NCBI RefSeq assembly: GCF_000247815.1
Contig: NC_021674.1
Span: 32,971,462-33,035,461, forward strand
Source of the DNA: Ficedula albicollis
Taxonomy: Eukaryota; Chordata; Aves; Passeriformes; Muscicapidae
Reading direction: 5' to 3'
Length of the DNA: 64,000 nt
Of this stretch, positions 50,348 to 63,289 are shown one piece after another; within the stretch, counting starts at the first letter, position 1; each line of letters opens with the position of its first letter. The notes under the pieces were generated by a model, which was not told the origin of the DNA, did no database searches, and saw nothing but the letters and a program-made list of their open reading frames with translations. The translations under genes and the position numbers were made by a program.

Positions 50348-50684
50348 TCAAAACTAGACCAGAGCCTTTCTGTTGTCTGTGACAACTCATTAAAGATTTT
50401 GGGATCTCTGTGCTGTTCCTTGTTTGCTCCATCACAGTAATCAAAACTACACCAGAGCCTTTCTGTTGTCTGTGGCAACTCATGAAAGATTTTGGGATCT
50501 CCGTGCTGTTCCTTGTTTGCTCCATCACGGTAAACTTGCTTCATTGGAGAGGAAGAACTTTGTCAAAACTAGACCAGAGCCTTTCTGTTGTCTGTGACAA
50601 CTCATTAAAGATTTTGGGATCTCTGTGCTGTTCCTTGTTTGCTCCATCACAGTAAACTTGCTTCATTGGAGAGGAAGAACTTTG
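50348..50684. repeat. triplicated block: 93, 122 and 122 bp
   Basis: TCAAAACTA starts at 50348, 50441 and 50563. Copies 1 and 3 are identical over the shared 93 bp. Copy 2 differs at five sites (CTACAC, GGCAAC, CATGAAAG, CTCCG, CACGG). Copies 2 and 3 share a 31-bp tail (AACTTGCTTCATTGGAGAGG...) missing after copy 1. Confidence 0.95.
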
Positions 50685-53159
50685 CATCAGAACAAAGGAG
50701 AGACATAAAAGCCCATTTCACTTGAGGTGTAAAAAAGGTAAAAAAACTTTTGAGGAGGAGATACTTTTGAATGTTAGTCTTTAAAGTTGTTTCCTGTTGC
50801 TTGTCAGGAAGTGTAATAGTGTGTTTGGAACAAAAGCCCACCTCAATCTGAAATCAGATACAGTCATATTTGGATTAATTGAGCCTAATGGGAATATAGA
50901 TAATCTTGAAAGTAGCCTGAAAAATCTGTTCTAGGGATCATTTTCTACGTCTTTGTGCAACTAAACACTAAAAAGGGCCACACAATGCTACTGTTGTAGA
51001 TGTTGCATGGTGTGTTTTTCAAATGGAATGTCCTGTTTCTTTAAAAGCTCTTGCATTAAGGCAAAATAAGAATAGAAGAAGTTAGTTGCATGTATAATGC
51101 ATACACAGCTACTCTGTGGGATCAGCTCTACTTACAGTTACTTGAATTCTTGGAAAAACTGCTGGTGACCCTTTCCCCACTCATTCCCCATCCCTGTGTG
51201 GTATGGCAGCAGGGTAGGAGGAGGTGAGGCAGTGCACTGTGGCCAAGGGCTACAGTGAATGTTGTGTCCAAAATGCTGCTGAGTATTCCACTGGTCTCCC
51301 TTCCCTTCCAGAGAATCTTTTTTGAACATTTTTTAAAAATTCTCTTGCATCTTGCACGAACTACAAAGCTGATATGAAGACAGTATTTGTGGGGCCCTCT
51401 TTTCAAAGCTGCTTTGCTGAACTCCAGAAACCCTGGAATCTCATGCCTCTCTGTTTTTTGCATACATGTGGGAAGCTTCATTTAATCACACAGCTTTTGA
51501 TGTTTGCTGTTTTTCCTTATAGTCAGTCTATACAGTCTTTGTGTATACGTCTGTTTTAAAGCTCAAAGGAATCCAGAAAACACCAGGGCTTTCCCTTAAA
51601 GACTACTGTGTATTGTAGGCACACCATTTTAACCTCTTGGCTGAGTTTTTTGGAGGTTTGGGGCAAGTTTGCAAAAATAAATTTTTTCTGGCATTGCAAC
51701 AGAGAATTTGTCAGAACATGCACAGGAAAACAGGTAAGAAACAGAGGCAGCAGCTAGTAGAGAAGGAAAAGGTTGAAGAGGATATATCTTGTTGGCAAGG
51801 GAAGGTCCACAGGAGAAGCCCTGGATTTGTGTGGATAGTCTGGCTCTAACTGGGGTAGCTGGAGCGTGCCACTGGCAGATGTGAGAGCCAGGTCAGGAAT
51901 CTGCTGCTGATTCTCCTGGCAGGAGCAGGTGCACATCAGGCTGTGCAGGCACCCAGGGCATTGGGGCTGCTGAGGCATCAGGAAAGAGCCTATGAACATT
52001 GTCAGAAAGCGAAAGTGCTCGTCTGTGCCTTCCTAAAGAATATTTTAGTCTGAACAGCAGATGACTCAGATGATAGTGTTTCTTCATGCTGAAGAGTGGT
52101 GGACCCAGGTGCTCTGGTGGTTCCCTAGTTTGGGCACTGCTTTGGAAGTTCTTGATATTAAATAGTTGTCACTTCAGCATCCTTAAGAAAAAATTATTTT
52201 CTGAGACTTGGCTGAAAACACATTTTGGTTTCTTGCTGTCTAAATTATGCGGAATCTAACAGGATTTTCTTTAATTAGCTGTACAAACTAAATTTAACAG
52301 CTAAATTGTGGTCAGATTCTTGGAGATTCTTTTCTTTGAAGAACTATATATTAATAACTCTAATCAGAATTTCTGATTCTTTTCCCTTATCATATACTGC
52401 ATAAGAAATACATAAAAAGAATATTAAGATAAAAGATCCACAGACTATCTTTCAGCAGGAATGCTGGCAGCAAGTTTGGAAACATCTGTAAATCATTTTC
52501 ACAAATATTTCTACCTTCAAAGCCTGTCTTGGGCTGGCTCGTGGGGGAAATTTTAATCACAGTGATCTCAGTCTTCCTGAAAGACCATGAAATGTTTAGA
52601 ATTGGCACCTAGGTTTGAGTGCACAACTTCAGCGGCTGATTTTTCATACTTGCTTAACATTCCTCAGTAATGCAAGAGATCTATGTTCATAGTCACTGCT
52701 TTTCTGTGCTTCCTGTTGCTGTGAGAGCCCTAACTAACAGGCTGTTTTTGCATTCTGCTACTGGTGTTATTTCATGTATATAAATTGATGCCAGTCAGAT
52801 GGGAACTGTGACTCTGCTGAAGCGAAAGAAAGCTGGCAGTTGTGGCTTAAGGAATACTCTTTTTCTATGGTTCAGTGTAAACAAATCAAAAATTTTGGTG
52901 AGAAAGACTATGAGAGTTACATGTAAGAATAGTCAGTGTGGAGTAGTGGAGGCAACGATGTGATATGCAATGAAAAAATTAGGACTTCAGTGTCACATCT
53001 GGAAGAGAGGGAAAGCAAAGGTATTTCAGTGATCTCTCATTTTGCATGGTAGCTCTGTCTTTGATCCCAAACAATTTCCAGTGATTTTCTTTTTTAAAGT
53101 TGATGCATTCCCCATGACACTTTTGTTTGAATTAGTTCATGTTGTTTGGGGAAAAAAAA

Positions 53160-53185
53160 CACAACAAAACAACAACAACAACAAT
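53160..53185. repeat. (AAC)n microsatellite
   Basis: Short run of ACA/AAC triplets with minor interruptions. Confidence 0.85.
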
Positions 53186-55825
53186 AACCAAACAAGCTTA
53201 ACAGCAAGATTCCAGAGTAGGTCCATTTCTAACAAGAATTTTGTAGGTTATGTATCTGAAACAATGGGTTCTGAATCTTTGGATATTGAATGCTGCCATT
53301 ATTTAAACAAAAGCTTAAGAATATATATATGCTCTTTAGACCTGGGTTGGAAATCTGGTTGGGATAGGTTTAAGTTGGCACTGGGCTGTGAAAAAAAGTA
53401 ATTTGAATCTTTATGCCAATTACATCCACTACAAATTGGTTTCAAATTATTAGCTTGAATTCACATCTTAAAATACAGATAATGGACCTTGATTTTTAAA
53501 TAGGGTTTCAGGAGTGACCCATGGAGCTATAAAAAGAAATAAGCTAAAACTACCCTAGATTATCATAGAATACTTGACTTGCAGGGGCGTGCCATCTGGT
53601 TAGTCTCAAAGCATGTAACTGATGAAAAGGATGTAAATCCTCCTCATGTTCCCAATATCAAAGTAATCCACTTAAGGTAAACAACTCTATGTTTAAAGTT
53701 AACAAATGTAGTTTTCTGGTCTAAGCATGTTTTAAATATATAACTATTTAGAAGAATCTAAAGGAAAGATTACTATCCAGGAACAAATTATTTACCATTG
53801 AACAGAGAAATTAAAATTCCAGCCCATGAAAGGTATGTTACTTTGATGTTATGTCTTCCTTGAAATGTGCTACACCTGCTTCTATGTGCTGCAAAAGATG
53901 TGTGGTTTCTGACCTGCTCTTGCCCCACATATGGTTTGTTTTGTATTGATGGTAATGGTAATCACTAAATAATGTTGTTATTAAAGTAGTCATCAAGATT
54001 TGCAGTTTCTTGTGTAACCAACCTTTCACAAGAAAATTTTCGCTTTCCTTTTTCTTTATAAAGTTTTGAGATATAATGTTTCTCAGTGATGCAATGAATA
54101 TATAGTTCTGTAAAGCAAAGGACGTATTCTGTGGAATTTTTTCTGCTTAAGAGATTATCTTAAAATGGATGTCTTGTCTCCTAAGTATATTCATTATATT
54201 ATTTTTTCCTGTTATATATTGCCTAAAAGACCCATTTACCTAGTAAGCAAGCACCCTCCATCTCTCTGAGATCCTAGAGTCAACAGCTGATTATATTACA
54301 ATGAAAGGGGCCAGTAATGCAAACACCTACTTAATCTACTTCATGCAATGCAGATGCTTTGTAGAAGCTCTAAGTGTTGTGTAGCCTCCATCATGGCAGA
54401 AGGAGGTAACCAAGACACTTCCTGTCTTCAGCAATTAGCAATGGCCTTTGTCCCATGTTCAGAGATGTTCCCTTAGCTTAAAGTTTGCCTTGCCTGTCTG
54501 TGCTGTTACAGATAAGAGACTTTAGACCTGTAAATGACCGTGCAGGCCCATTCTTGCTGAGGCTCTCACGTCTTAGATGCTGTGCACCAATAGATGCTTT
54601 GCATGCAGGGAAGAGTATGGGATGCTGATGATCTGGCACTGAGGCACTGATTATTTTAGTGGTTTGCTAAAGAAGGAGGCAATTTTTCATGGATTTGTGT
54701 TCCTAGTTCTTCTATGTAATTTCAAGTATTCACTACAAAAGTACCTAGGTGTATGGAAGTTGAATTCCTGCTGCTCTCCATACACTATGCTAAAACAGAG
54801 GTAACTTCTTTCCTACTTCTCATCACATCTTGTGATTTCCTGCTGATTTCAACAGATTGAAAAGGGGGAGGCTAATTAAACATAGATTTTTGTCTTGTAA
54901 TTTGTAACAGGGCTTCTTGAGTGCCAGAATACTTGCTACTTGAACATCCACTCCCTGCATTCATTTAGAAAAACTTAAAAGGAACTAAGGCTATTTCCTT
55001 CCTTCAACATTGCCTTTCCCTGAAACCTGTCAGATACATTTAAGAAAAACTGCTAGCAGCATATGCAGTAATCCCTCAGCACCTGTTACCAAAGATTCCT
55101 AGTGTTCAATCTTGCTTTTTACTCTTAGGGCAGTGGAAATGAAAATGGTCAGCATTAATCTTTTGACTTCTAGTATAGTTGTGACTGCCAACTATAGTTT
55201 AGGAAACCTCATGTTGATTTACTGTTTTGCATATTTCTTGCTTCCCTTAAACCTTGACAGAAGAGTTCTGATTTATTGTGTCTCTATCTTGATTTGTGGG
55301 GAGAGAAAGATGAATTGATATAGTTGCACTGTCTATAGCAGAAAATTATATGCACCATGGGTTTTTTTTTTCTCTCTGTTTTTAAAAACATCAAAATAAC
55401 CTTTGCTCAAAGAGTTCATAAATCCATAGTAACAAGACTTTTCCCTAAACACCTGGAAGTTCAGAATGGCAAACTTTTATTCTGATTACTGCTTTCCTGT
55501 TACAAGTACTGTTATAGTGCTGCCCCAGCAGCCTTGAAATTCAGCTGTGCTTTACCTTGTCTGTAGCATTCTCCATCACATGCTCAGTCAGTGTTTTCTT
55601 AACCTTGAGAACAATCTGTTCAACTGCTGAATGACTGGCTTTTCTTACAATTACCAAGGAATACAAGGAATTTTAGTTTTCCTTACTTGTAGAATAAAAA
55701 CCAAACAAGAAAATGTGCTGAAATGTTGAAGTATTTATTTATTGCCACATAATCTAATATTAGGTAGACAACTGCCAGTTGGGCTTCTATATATTCATCC
55801 CTGGGATGTGCTTATAAAACATAAG

Positions 55826-56061
55826 GCCACAGTGCGCCTGTACACAGGACTAGTTGGCTCACAGCAAATAGAGATTTAGAATCTCACCTCTTTGCTCAGC
55901 TGTAAATTGAAGATGATGTAAATTGAACATGTCTCACAACTGCGCCACAGTGCGCCTGTACACAGGACTAGTTGGCTCACAGCAAATAGAGATTTAGAAT
56001 CTCACCTCTTTGCTCAGCTGTAAATTGAAGATGATGTAAATTGAACATGTCTCACAACTGC
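55826..56061. repeat. tandem duplication, 118-bp period, 2 copies
   Basis: Copies at 55826-55943 and 55944-56061, abutting, starting GCCACAGTGCGCCTGTACAC. Identical by eye. Confidence 0.95.
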
Positions 56062-56800
56062 TGTCCATTGGCATATTTTAGTCAAATTCTTGGTCTCTTC
56101 TGAGTTACTTAAGTTCAGGAATATATAAATGCATTGCATGCAGGACAGGGACTCCAGAGTTTTTCTGCCACACACCTTGACTTGACAATACTGGTTGCCT
56201 TTCAGGAGACAGACCTGTTAAAGAAGAAAACAAGAAATGAATGTGCATATTCATAAGTAATTGCAGGAACATTGCAACTAACAGCCACAATTTTCCCTGT
56301 GAACACATTTCTTGAGATTTTGTGATTTTGGGATGTAGCTTTAGGGATTTTTGTATGACTGGAGAATTCTAGAGGCTTTTCCTTCAAGTGTATTTTCTGT
56401 TGTTTAATAAAGAATTTTCAATTACATCTTCAATCAAAGTGTTGACAGGGTCTGCCTCTTCAGCTGTCTATTTTCAGGAAATCAATAGAGACCTAATTTC
56501 TTTAATATGTCTGTTTTTGGTCAAAATTGGGCAATGGATTCAAATCTCCTCTTAGATTATAGTCAGAGATTCATATAGGTTGTATATTAGTACATTTTTT
56601 TGAATAGCCAGGCTAAAGAATTACTGCTGCTAATTAGTGATGTGATCCTTAGTTTTATCATCCCAACAGTCATGGGAGGAAGGAACCAAGGCAGTTTCTG
56701 TATTGTGAGGATTACAGCAAGAATCTCTTTGAATCTAAGAAAGAATGTTGAGTAAGTGTAAACTGTGGAAATCTAGACAAAGACAGAAAATACAACATCA

Positions 56801-56936
56801 GCAGAAATTATAGTTGTTTCTTTTCTGAATACATCTTTGTATGTCCTTTCCTACAGCAGCATCAACTAGCAGAAATTATAGTTGTTTCTTTCCTGAATAC
56901 ACCTTTGTATGTCCTTTCCTACAGCAGCATCAACCT
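56801..56936. repeat. tandem duplication, 68-bp period, 2 copies
   Basis: Copies at 56801-56868 and 56869-56936, starting GCAGAAATTATAGTTGTTTC. Two substitutions (TTTTCTG/TTTCCTG and CATCTTT/CACCTTT) plus a difference at the junction. Confidence 0.94.
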
Positions 56937-56952
56937 TGTATTAAGACACAAC

Positions 56953-57122
56953 TACTTTAATGAGCTGTGTTATGTTGTGGAAATGCCTGATTTGTAGTGC
57001 AAGCTGAAAGACACTTGAGTTGTCCAACTACTTTTTGTACTTTAATGACCTGTGTTATGTTGTGGAAATGCCTGATTTGTTGTGCAAGGTGAAAGACACT
57101 TGAGTTGTCCAACTACTTTTTT
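56953..57122. repeat. tandem duplication, 85-bp period, 2 copies
   Basis: Copies at 56953-57037 and 57038-57122, starting TACTTTAATGA. Three substitutions. It lies only 17 bp after the previous, unrelated duplication. Confidence 0.94.
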
Positions 57123-57916
57123 TCTAAAATCTGCAAGATTGCACTGTTCAGAGATCCCCAAGGGCCTCATGGCCTCTAGTTCAGGTCATTTAATTAGCCT
57201 TAAACTTTCTGTTTGAAACTTGCTTATTCTGATTTATTTTGGTTCTCTCAATTTGGCTTGTGTTCTACTATTACCTATCATGAGTGAGATGCAAGCCATC
57301 AGGAAAAAAAATAAATTCTTGGATTGCTGAGTTATGAGTCTTTAGATTTCAAATATTTAGATTGTGTAGAGTTCTTTTTTTTTTCTCAATTTCTCTTTGT
57401 ATGCATGAAGATCAAAAGTCGACTTGCATAATGAAAGCTGAAAAAAGTATTCTTATGATTATACAAGTTGAAAAGAAACATTTTATATTACAGAAGTCAT
57501 GAAATAGTTTTGAGGGCTGATAGAAATAAGAATGCATGTACCTTTTCCACCAAGCAATGCATGGGGATGGGACTAGAGGGAAGGAAACAAAACTCTGAAG
57601 AGGAAATAGAAGTATTTCACTGAATCATGAAATTTTGGGAACACCAGAAAGGTAATATGCCCCCACTTAAGGCATACTACCTTTATTACCTATTCAAGAG
57701 TTTAGTCGAACGGTCCAGGTCCCCATAAAACATACTGGACGTGACATTGATGCAGGGCAAAGAGGAAGATTCATATGATGGGATACAATAAGAAAAAGAA
57801 AACATTGCCAATGAGTTTAGGATTATGGAAAACATGTGTTGATAATAGTGGCTTGAAATGTACCTCCTGAGGTGATTGCATGTTCAGTTAATAAAGTACA
57901 ATTGATACAATACCAT

Positions 57917-57932
57917 TTATATATATATATAT
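57917..57932. repeat. (TA)n microsatellite
   Basis: Short TA dinucleotide run. Confidence 0.85.
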
Positions 57933-58119
57933 CTATCACTGTGCAGTTTGGTTTCACACCCTGTGATTTCTTGATTAATACATTACAGCAATATGAAACA
58001 AACTTGGAATGCATTAAATAGATAAAACTAGATGAAATTCTGTATGATGTTAAATGACTCTGCTCCTGTTTGGATTCAGTACAGATACAGAATTCCATCG
58101 AGCACTAAATGGAAAAACA

Positions 58120-58790
58120 TTGTTAAACCTTTCAAGCGATGTTGAGAAGATGGCTGGTAACAGTGATCTGTGCCTGCCACAGGTGTCAAATGTAATGTCA
58201 TAAAACCAACAGTAAAGAATGTAGACCATGGAAAAGGGACCAGTGGACTGAGAAGTGGCTATTGGGAAAGATCTGTATCATGATTTTATCTCGATCTTTG
58301 TCATGATCTGTGTTGTTTGCATATGAGCTCACAGTGGGACACTGGCCAGGAGGGCTAATGCAGCTCTCAAATATCTGTAAGAGGAACATATGAAGTGAGG
58401 CTGTGAAGAATTAGCTCTGCATTAAAAGTCAATATGGCCATGGATAGAATACTCTGTTTAATTCTACAGACAAGGAAGATGTTGAAAAAAATGGAGAAGG
58501 CTCTGGGAAGAGACCCTCAGATGATTAACAGTTTAGAAACCATGCCTTCAAACAGCTTGACTTTAGTTTATCAAACAGACTTACAGAGGGATGTGTTGAC
58601 AGTGTGCAGGGAACCTCTGCAGGGAACAGAAATATGATACTGGAGGACTTCAGCCTGGCAGACAAAAGCATGTCAGGATGTAATGGCAGGAAGTTGGATC
58701 TAGACAAATTCTGAATGGTAATGAAATGTGCATGTTTAGGCAGTACATTTAGGAAAGGGCAATGACCTGCTGAAGTGAACAAGGGTAGCA
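58120..58790 (+). mobile_element. ancient CR1 LINE copy, 3' half, sense
   Basis: Resembles the old CR1 lineage seen in turtles, crocodiles and birds rather than the younger avian CR1: 'gagctcacagtgggac' with 'aggagggctaatgcagc' (58326-58362), 'aaggaagatgttgaaaaaaatggagaaggc' (58471-58500), 'cagatgattaacagtttagaaaccatgcc', 'cagcttgactttagtttatcaaa' and 'ggcaggaagttggatctagacaaattctgaatgg' (58685-58718). The order fits the end of ORF2 through the 3' UTR. Frames are broken. Substitution is heavy but few large indels are visible. Confidence 0.7.
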
Positions 58791-60660
58791 AACAGCAAAT
58801 AGTTGTCTTTTAGAGTCTGTTTTTCAAAATAGAATTGATATTTGGGGGGGAAAAAAGCGCTGAAGGTAACCACACTTTGTGTGGGCTCTAAGAGGCTTAA
58901 TGTAGGGAAGATCCATTGCTTTTGCTGTGTGGGAAGCTGCATTAGAGAGTCATGATTGTTGCACTTAACAATCTGCTACACCTTCACTTGTATGTCAAGG
59001 TGTAGCAACAAGAAAAAGTATTTCTTCCGCTCTTTCAAACAGCAACACCAGAAAACACAGCATGAGAAAAAAATTGCCATGAAGAAAAGAGCAAACTATT
59101 ATTTTTCTTAATTTGTATAATAATGATTTAAAAGTATTTTAATTGTAAGGGTTTTTTTTTTTTGTAAATGAACTTCAGAGGGTTTTGCTTGCTTGTTTTT
59201 GTTAAACTGCCATCATCTGTGATTTTCATTTTTTCCCTTTTATGCAACAAGATGTAGAAATGTTTTTTCATAGTTTCCCTGGGCACACATCTGCTGTAGT
59301 GGTGCATTGTTTTCCTGTTCCTTTGAAATTCTATCTGTTTCTTGTCAGTTACAGAAAGTATCTCAGTGTATATCATTAGGGGGGAAAAAAAGCCAGAAAA
59401 AGCCTTCCTAAAATTATAAAGGCTTTGCTTCTTCCTTGCCTCTTGGGTTGAGACTGTCAGTCAAAAAAGGTGATGGTTGTTTCACTCTTGACACAAGTAT
59501 ATGTGTAAAAATCATGAGAGTAGGAAAAGAGCATCCTAATATTTTGACATATAAATGAAGAGCAGAATTTAGCAGGGAAAGCTGAAATAAAAACATATTG
59601 TATCTGAAGGGAAATGCTTTGGGGCAAATGTCTGTGCTTGAAAATTATTGAATTGAAAAAAAAGCAAACAAAAAAACCCTACCAAAAAAATCCCAGCTGT
59701 TCCACTTGATGGCTCATAAAATCTGAATAAAGTCCTTCAAGGGCTTTTTTATAGGAAGATAGTATTTTTTTGTATGCATAGTTATGGTAGCATCTGGTTC
59801 CCATCTTTGGGAATTCAGACTCCACAGGCACCAACATGCTGTCTGCTGCAGAGAAGCTCTGCAACACAGATAAATGCTGCAGACAAGTGTGCAGCGTGTA
59901 ATGTAATGTAATTGTCTGCAAGCTGGAGAGATGTTGGGAAGGAGGCAAAACCCGAATCAGTAAATTTTGATTAACATAAGATGTAGGAGCAACCCTTGCA
60001 TAAAATTTCCTTTGTTCACCTGTGAAGAGTGGGCTGATAAGCTGGCAACACCTGAGTCAATAAGATTAATCAGTCAAAGAAGGTAAGCTAAGGCTTAGCT
60101 AAGGCAAGAAGGGTCAGAGAGCTTTCACAGGGGCTGTGTCCTTCACAGAGAATTCAAACAACAGGATCAGTAAACTAATTGTCCACAAATATGAGCAGGA
60201 AATACAAAGACTCTTATATGTATAATTTCACTGAATTTAGTATCAATTCAAAAGGAAAGCAGAATTTGTCTCAGGTATTTCTGGCTCATTACATTTGTCC
60301 TTCCAATGCCTTCTGCTTTCTAAACACAGGACTTGTGTGTAAGCAGTAGTTGCACATTATGGGAAATTGTAAGAGTAAATAAATAAATAAGAGTTTTTTA
60401 TACATTGTTGATATCTAGTATTAGAGAAAGCAAAATCTTTAGGATGTCTTGAACATGGGCACAGACACATGATTTTTTCATTCATATTGTGCTCAGCACA
60501 TTTTTTTCACTTGATGAATAGTAGGAATAAAAAAATAGAACATGTAAAATTTTTGCTTCTCATATGGCTGGTGGTGGACTCAAGAAGAGTCAAAATCAAT
60601 ATGCCCTTGAATTAGAACTCGGTGGTTGAATGAAGCTGGCCTTCATGCTAGGACACAACT

Positions 60661-60665
60661 TATAT

Positions 60666-60696
<31 letters not shown>
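60661..60696. repeat. (CA)n/(TA)n compound microsatellite
   Basis: About ten CA units flanked by TATATA on both sides. Confidence 0.9.
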
Positions 60697-60853
60697 AATA
60701 AATAGACATGGAAGAGGTGATAACAGGTATATGTTGTGCCTCAGGTAACCACACTGTATTGTATGAATGTGCTGGATTTGTGGAGTGACCAAGAGACTTG
60801 TGCACTTCTTTAGGAAACTTCAGGCATCCCTGAACCTGAAAAAAGTTAAAATG

Positions 60854-61397
60854 ACAGCTCATGCAACGCACAAGAATGTCTTTAAATAATATGCAGGGGT
60901 GGAATCGGTGCTTTCTCTTGTATGAACAATAATGTCAGGTGAGAATGCTTCACTGTGGAGGGCCACTGGCAGTGAGTGAGAGGGAAGAGCTCTTCCTTAG
61001 GTGTGGAGAGCAGGGTTCAGCAGGTGCTGTAGCTTTAATTCTCTTCCTTTAGCAGCCCCATCTAGAAGAAAAGAGAGGTGCTGGCTCTTACTGGTGACTT
61101 TGTGACTACATCCAGAAAGAAATTTACAGCTCATGCAACGCAAAAGAATGTCTTTAAATAATATGCAGGGGTGGAATCGGTGCTTTCTCTTGTATGAACA
61201 ATAATGTCAGGTGAGAATGCTTCACTGTGGAGGGCCACTGGCAGTGAGTGAGAGGGAAGAGCTCTTCCTTAGGTGTGGAGAGCAGGGTTCAGCGGGTGCT
61301 GTAGCTTTAATTCTCTTCCTTTAGCAGCCCCATCTAGAAGAAAAGAGAGGTGCTGGCTCTTACTGGTGACTTTGTGACTACATCCAGAAAGAAATTT
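60854..61397. repeat. tandem duplication, 272-bp period, 2 copies
   Basis: Copies at 60854-61125 and 61126-61397, abutting, starting ACAGCTCATGCAACGCA and ending TCCAGAAAGAAATTT. Two substitutions (GCACAAG/GCAAAAG and CAGCAGG/CAGCGGG). Confidence 0.95.
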
Positions 61398-62380
61398 GTG
61401 GCTGTGACTTCCTTTTCCACACAGGTGCCTAGTTTTGAGGTACAAGAGAGCTGTCGTCTAGGAAAAAGACATGGTTTCAGAAATATCTGTTTTCAGTGCT
61501 CCCTGTGCACCAGTTTATGTGTTTGCAGCACAGGAAGCTGGGGTGGCACTAAGCCAAGTGTCTTAATCTTCCTATACTCTGTGTATAGAAATTAGGTACC
61601 TAACTGAGGTTTTAACTCTCTCATTAACAGAGTTGCTAAGAAATGACCATGAATAAGGATGGCATAGACCTAGGCTGAAGTTTACACCTGGATATGAAGA
61701 ATGTGTAAAGTTTCAGGTTCATCTTGCACTGAAAATGACAAGTATCTTGTGTATACAAAATAATGTATTCCTAAAAGAAAGAATGCAAGATTGCTGAAGA
61801 GGTCAGGCTTCCAAAAGAATTGAGATGGGAATAATTCAGAACCCATTTTCAAATAATTCAATACCATTTTCAAAAACTATTGAAGTGCTTAGGAGCTTAA
61901 GTCACAGTGACTATCACTGAAATCTAGATACCTGCAGACCTAGGTAACTTCTGAAATGGTACCTGTGAAGCAATTACAACATTTTCAGTACTTTCAGGAG
62001 ACAGCTCTTATAGCTGTATTCTGATTCAGATTTATCTCTGGTTTTGCCACTATTCTTGAATTTTGGAAATTATGTTTATATTTAATTCCAAACAAATCAC
62101 TACACTTAAACTCCAAACACATTATACATTATGTTAGCTCCAAGGGACAATAGCCTAAATGAAAACAGATCCTTTTCTTTTTCTTCATGCCAGCTCTTTG
62201 TTTAGCAGTATGGCAATTGCACATACATGTTCCAGATGTTCATGGAAAAAAATATTCTTTAATTTACAGCAGAATCTGGTTTTATCTCTTGCTGGCTTTG
62301 TATTTGTCAAACAAACAAATGTTTAAAACCTTATACTAAAATATCTGTAGCAGTATTTTGCATGCTTCTTAAAAGCTAAA

Positions 62381-62785
62381 ATCACAGAATGATTCTGATG
62401 GGAAGAAATACCTGGAGGTCATCTTGTCTAATTCCCTGCTCAGAGCAGGTCCAGTTGCATCAGGTTACTCAGGGCTGTGTTTCATGGAGCTTTCTATCTC
62501 TGGATGGACTTTCTAAAATTCTGAGGCCAGGTTCCAGTGGCTGTGCTTGTGGTGGAACAAGGTGCTCTTTATGTATAACTTGGCTTTCCCATGTTGCAAT
62601 TTATGTCTTTTGTCTCACATTCTGTCCTTTTGCACCTCCAAGAGGGGGTCTCTCCCTGTCTTCTCTAAACGCTCTCCTCAGTTGTAGACAGCACCAAGAG
62701 CTCCTACTCAAGACTGAGTAAATCCTGTTGTTGTGCCATCTCTTCCCGTGCTGCATGCTCCAGCCCCTGACCATCCTGAGTAGAC
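62381..62785 (-). mobile_element. CR1 LINE fragment, 3' end, antisense
   Basis: Begins with the reverse complement of the CR1 terminus (ATCACAGAATGATTCTG), then 'cctggaggtcatcttgtctaattccctgctcagagcagg', 'ttccagtggctg', 'ttgtctcacattctgtccttttgcacctccaagag' and ends 'gctccagcccctgaccatcctgag' (62757-62780), in the order of an antisense CR1 3' end. Diverged and inactive. Confidence 0.85.
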
Positions 62786-63289
62786 AAAGAGATCATTGTC
62801 TTGTTGGACAGAAAGGCATGGAGGTGCACCTTCAGCAGGGTACAGTTCTAGATATATTAACTGCTTATATAGGAACAAGCAGTTTAGCTTCTGCTGGGAC
62901 TGGAGACTTAAAAATCATCCTCCAAATCTGAATTTGAGATTCAGGTTTTAGTCTCTGACCCTGGCTTTATTTTCCATTGCTTTTACCTGAACAATACATA
63001 GTTAGGAGATACTGAACTTATTAAATATTTGGTAAAAAGATGTGTGATTTCAGATGTAGTAATTTCTATAGCTAGTGTTTTATTTGCTCTTTTAGTAATG
63101 AATATGGGCAATATTGTGGAACCCATGGCAGATTATTCATATTTGCTTTGCAGAGTCCTTGGCTGGAAGTCAAGCAGCCCTGACAGCTGAGCCTCTGTTT
63201 CACATGCTCAGGAAGTATTAAATATTGATGTTTCTTGGAAAAAGCCATCAGTGCAGATTGAGCCGATTTGGGCACCACATGACTGTGTA

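Noticed and set aside
53565..53640. 'atcatagaat' as the start of another antisense CR1
   Set aside because: The similarity ends after about ten bases.
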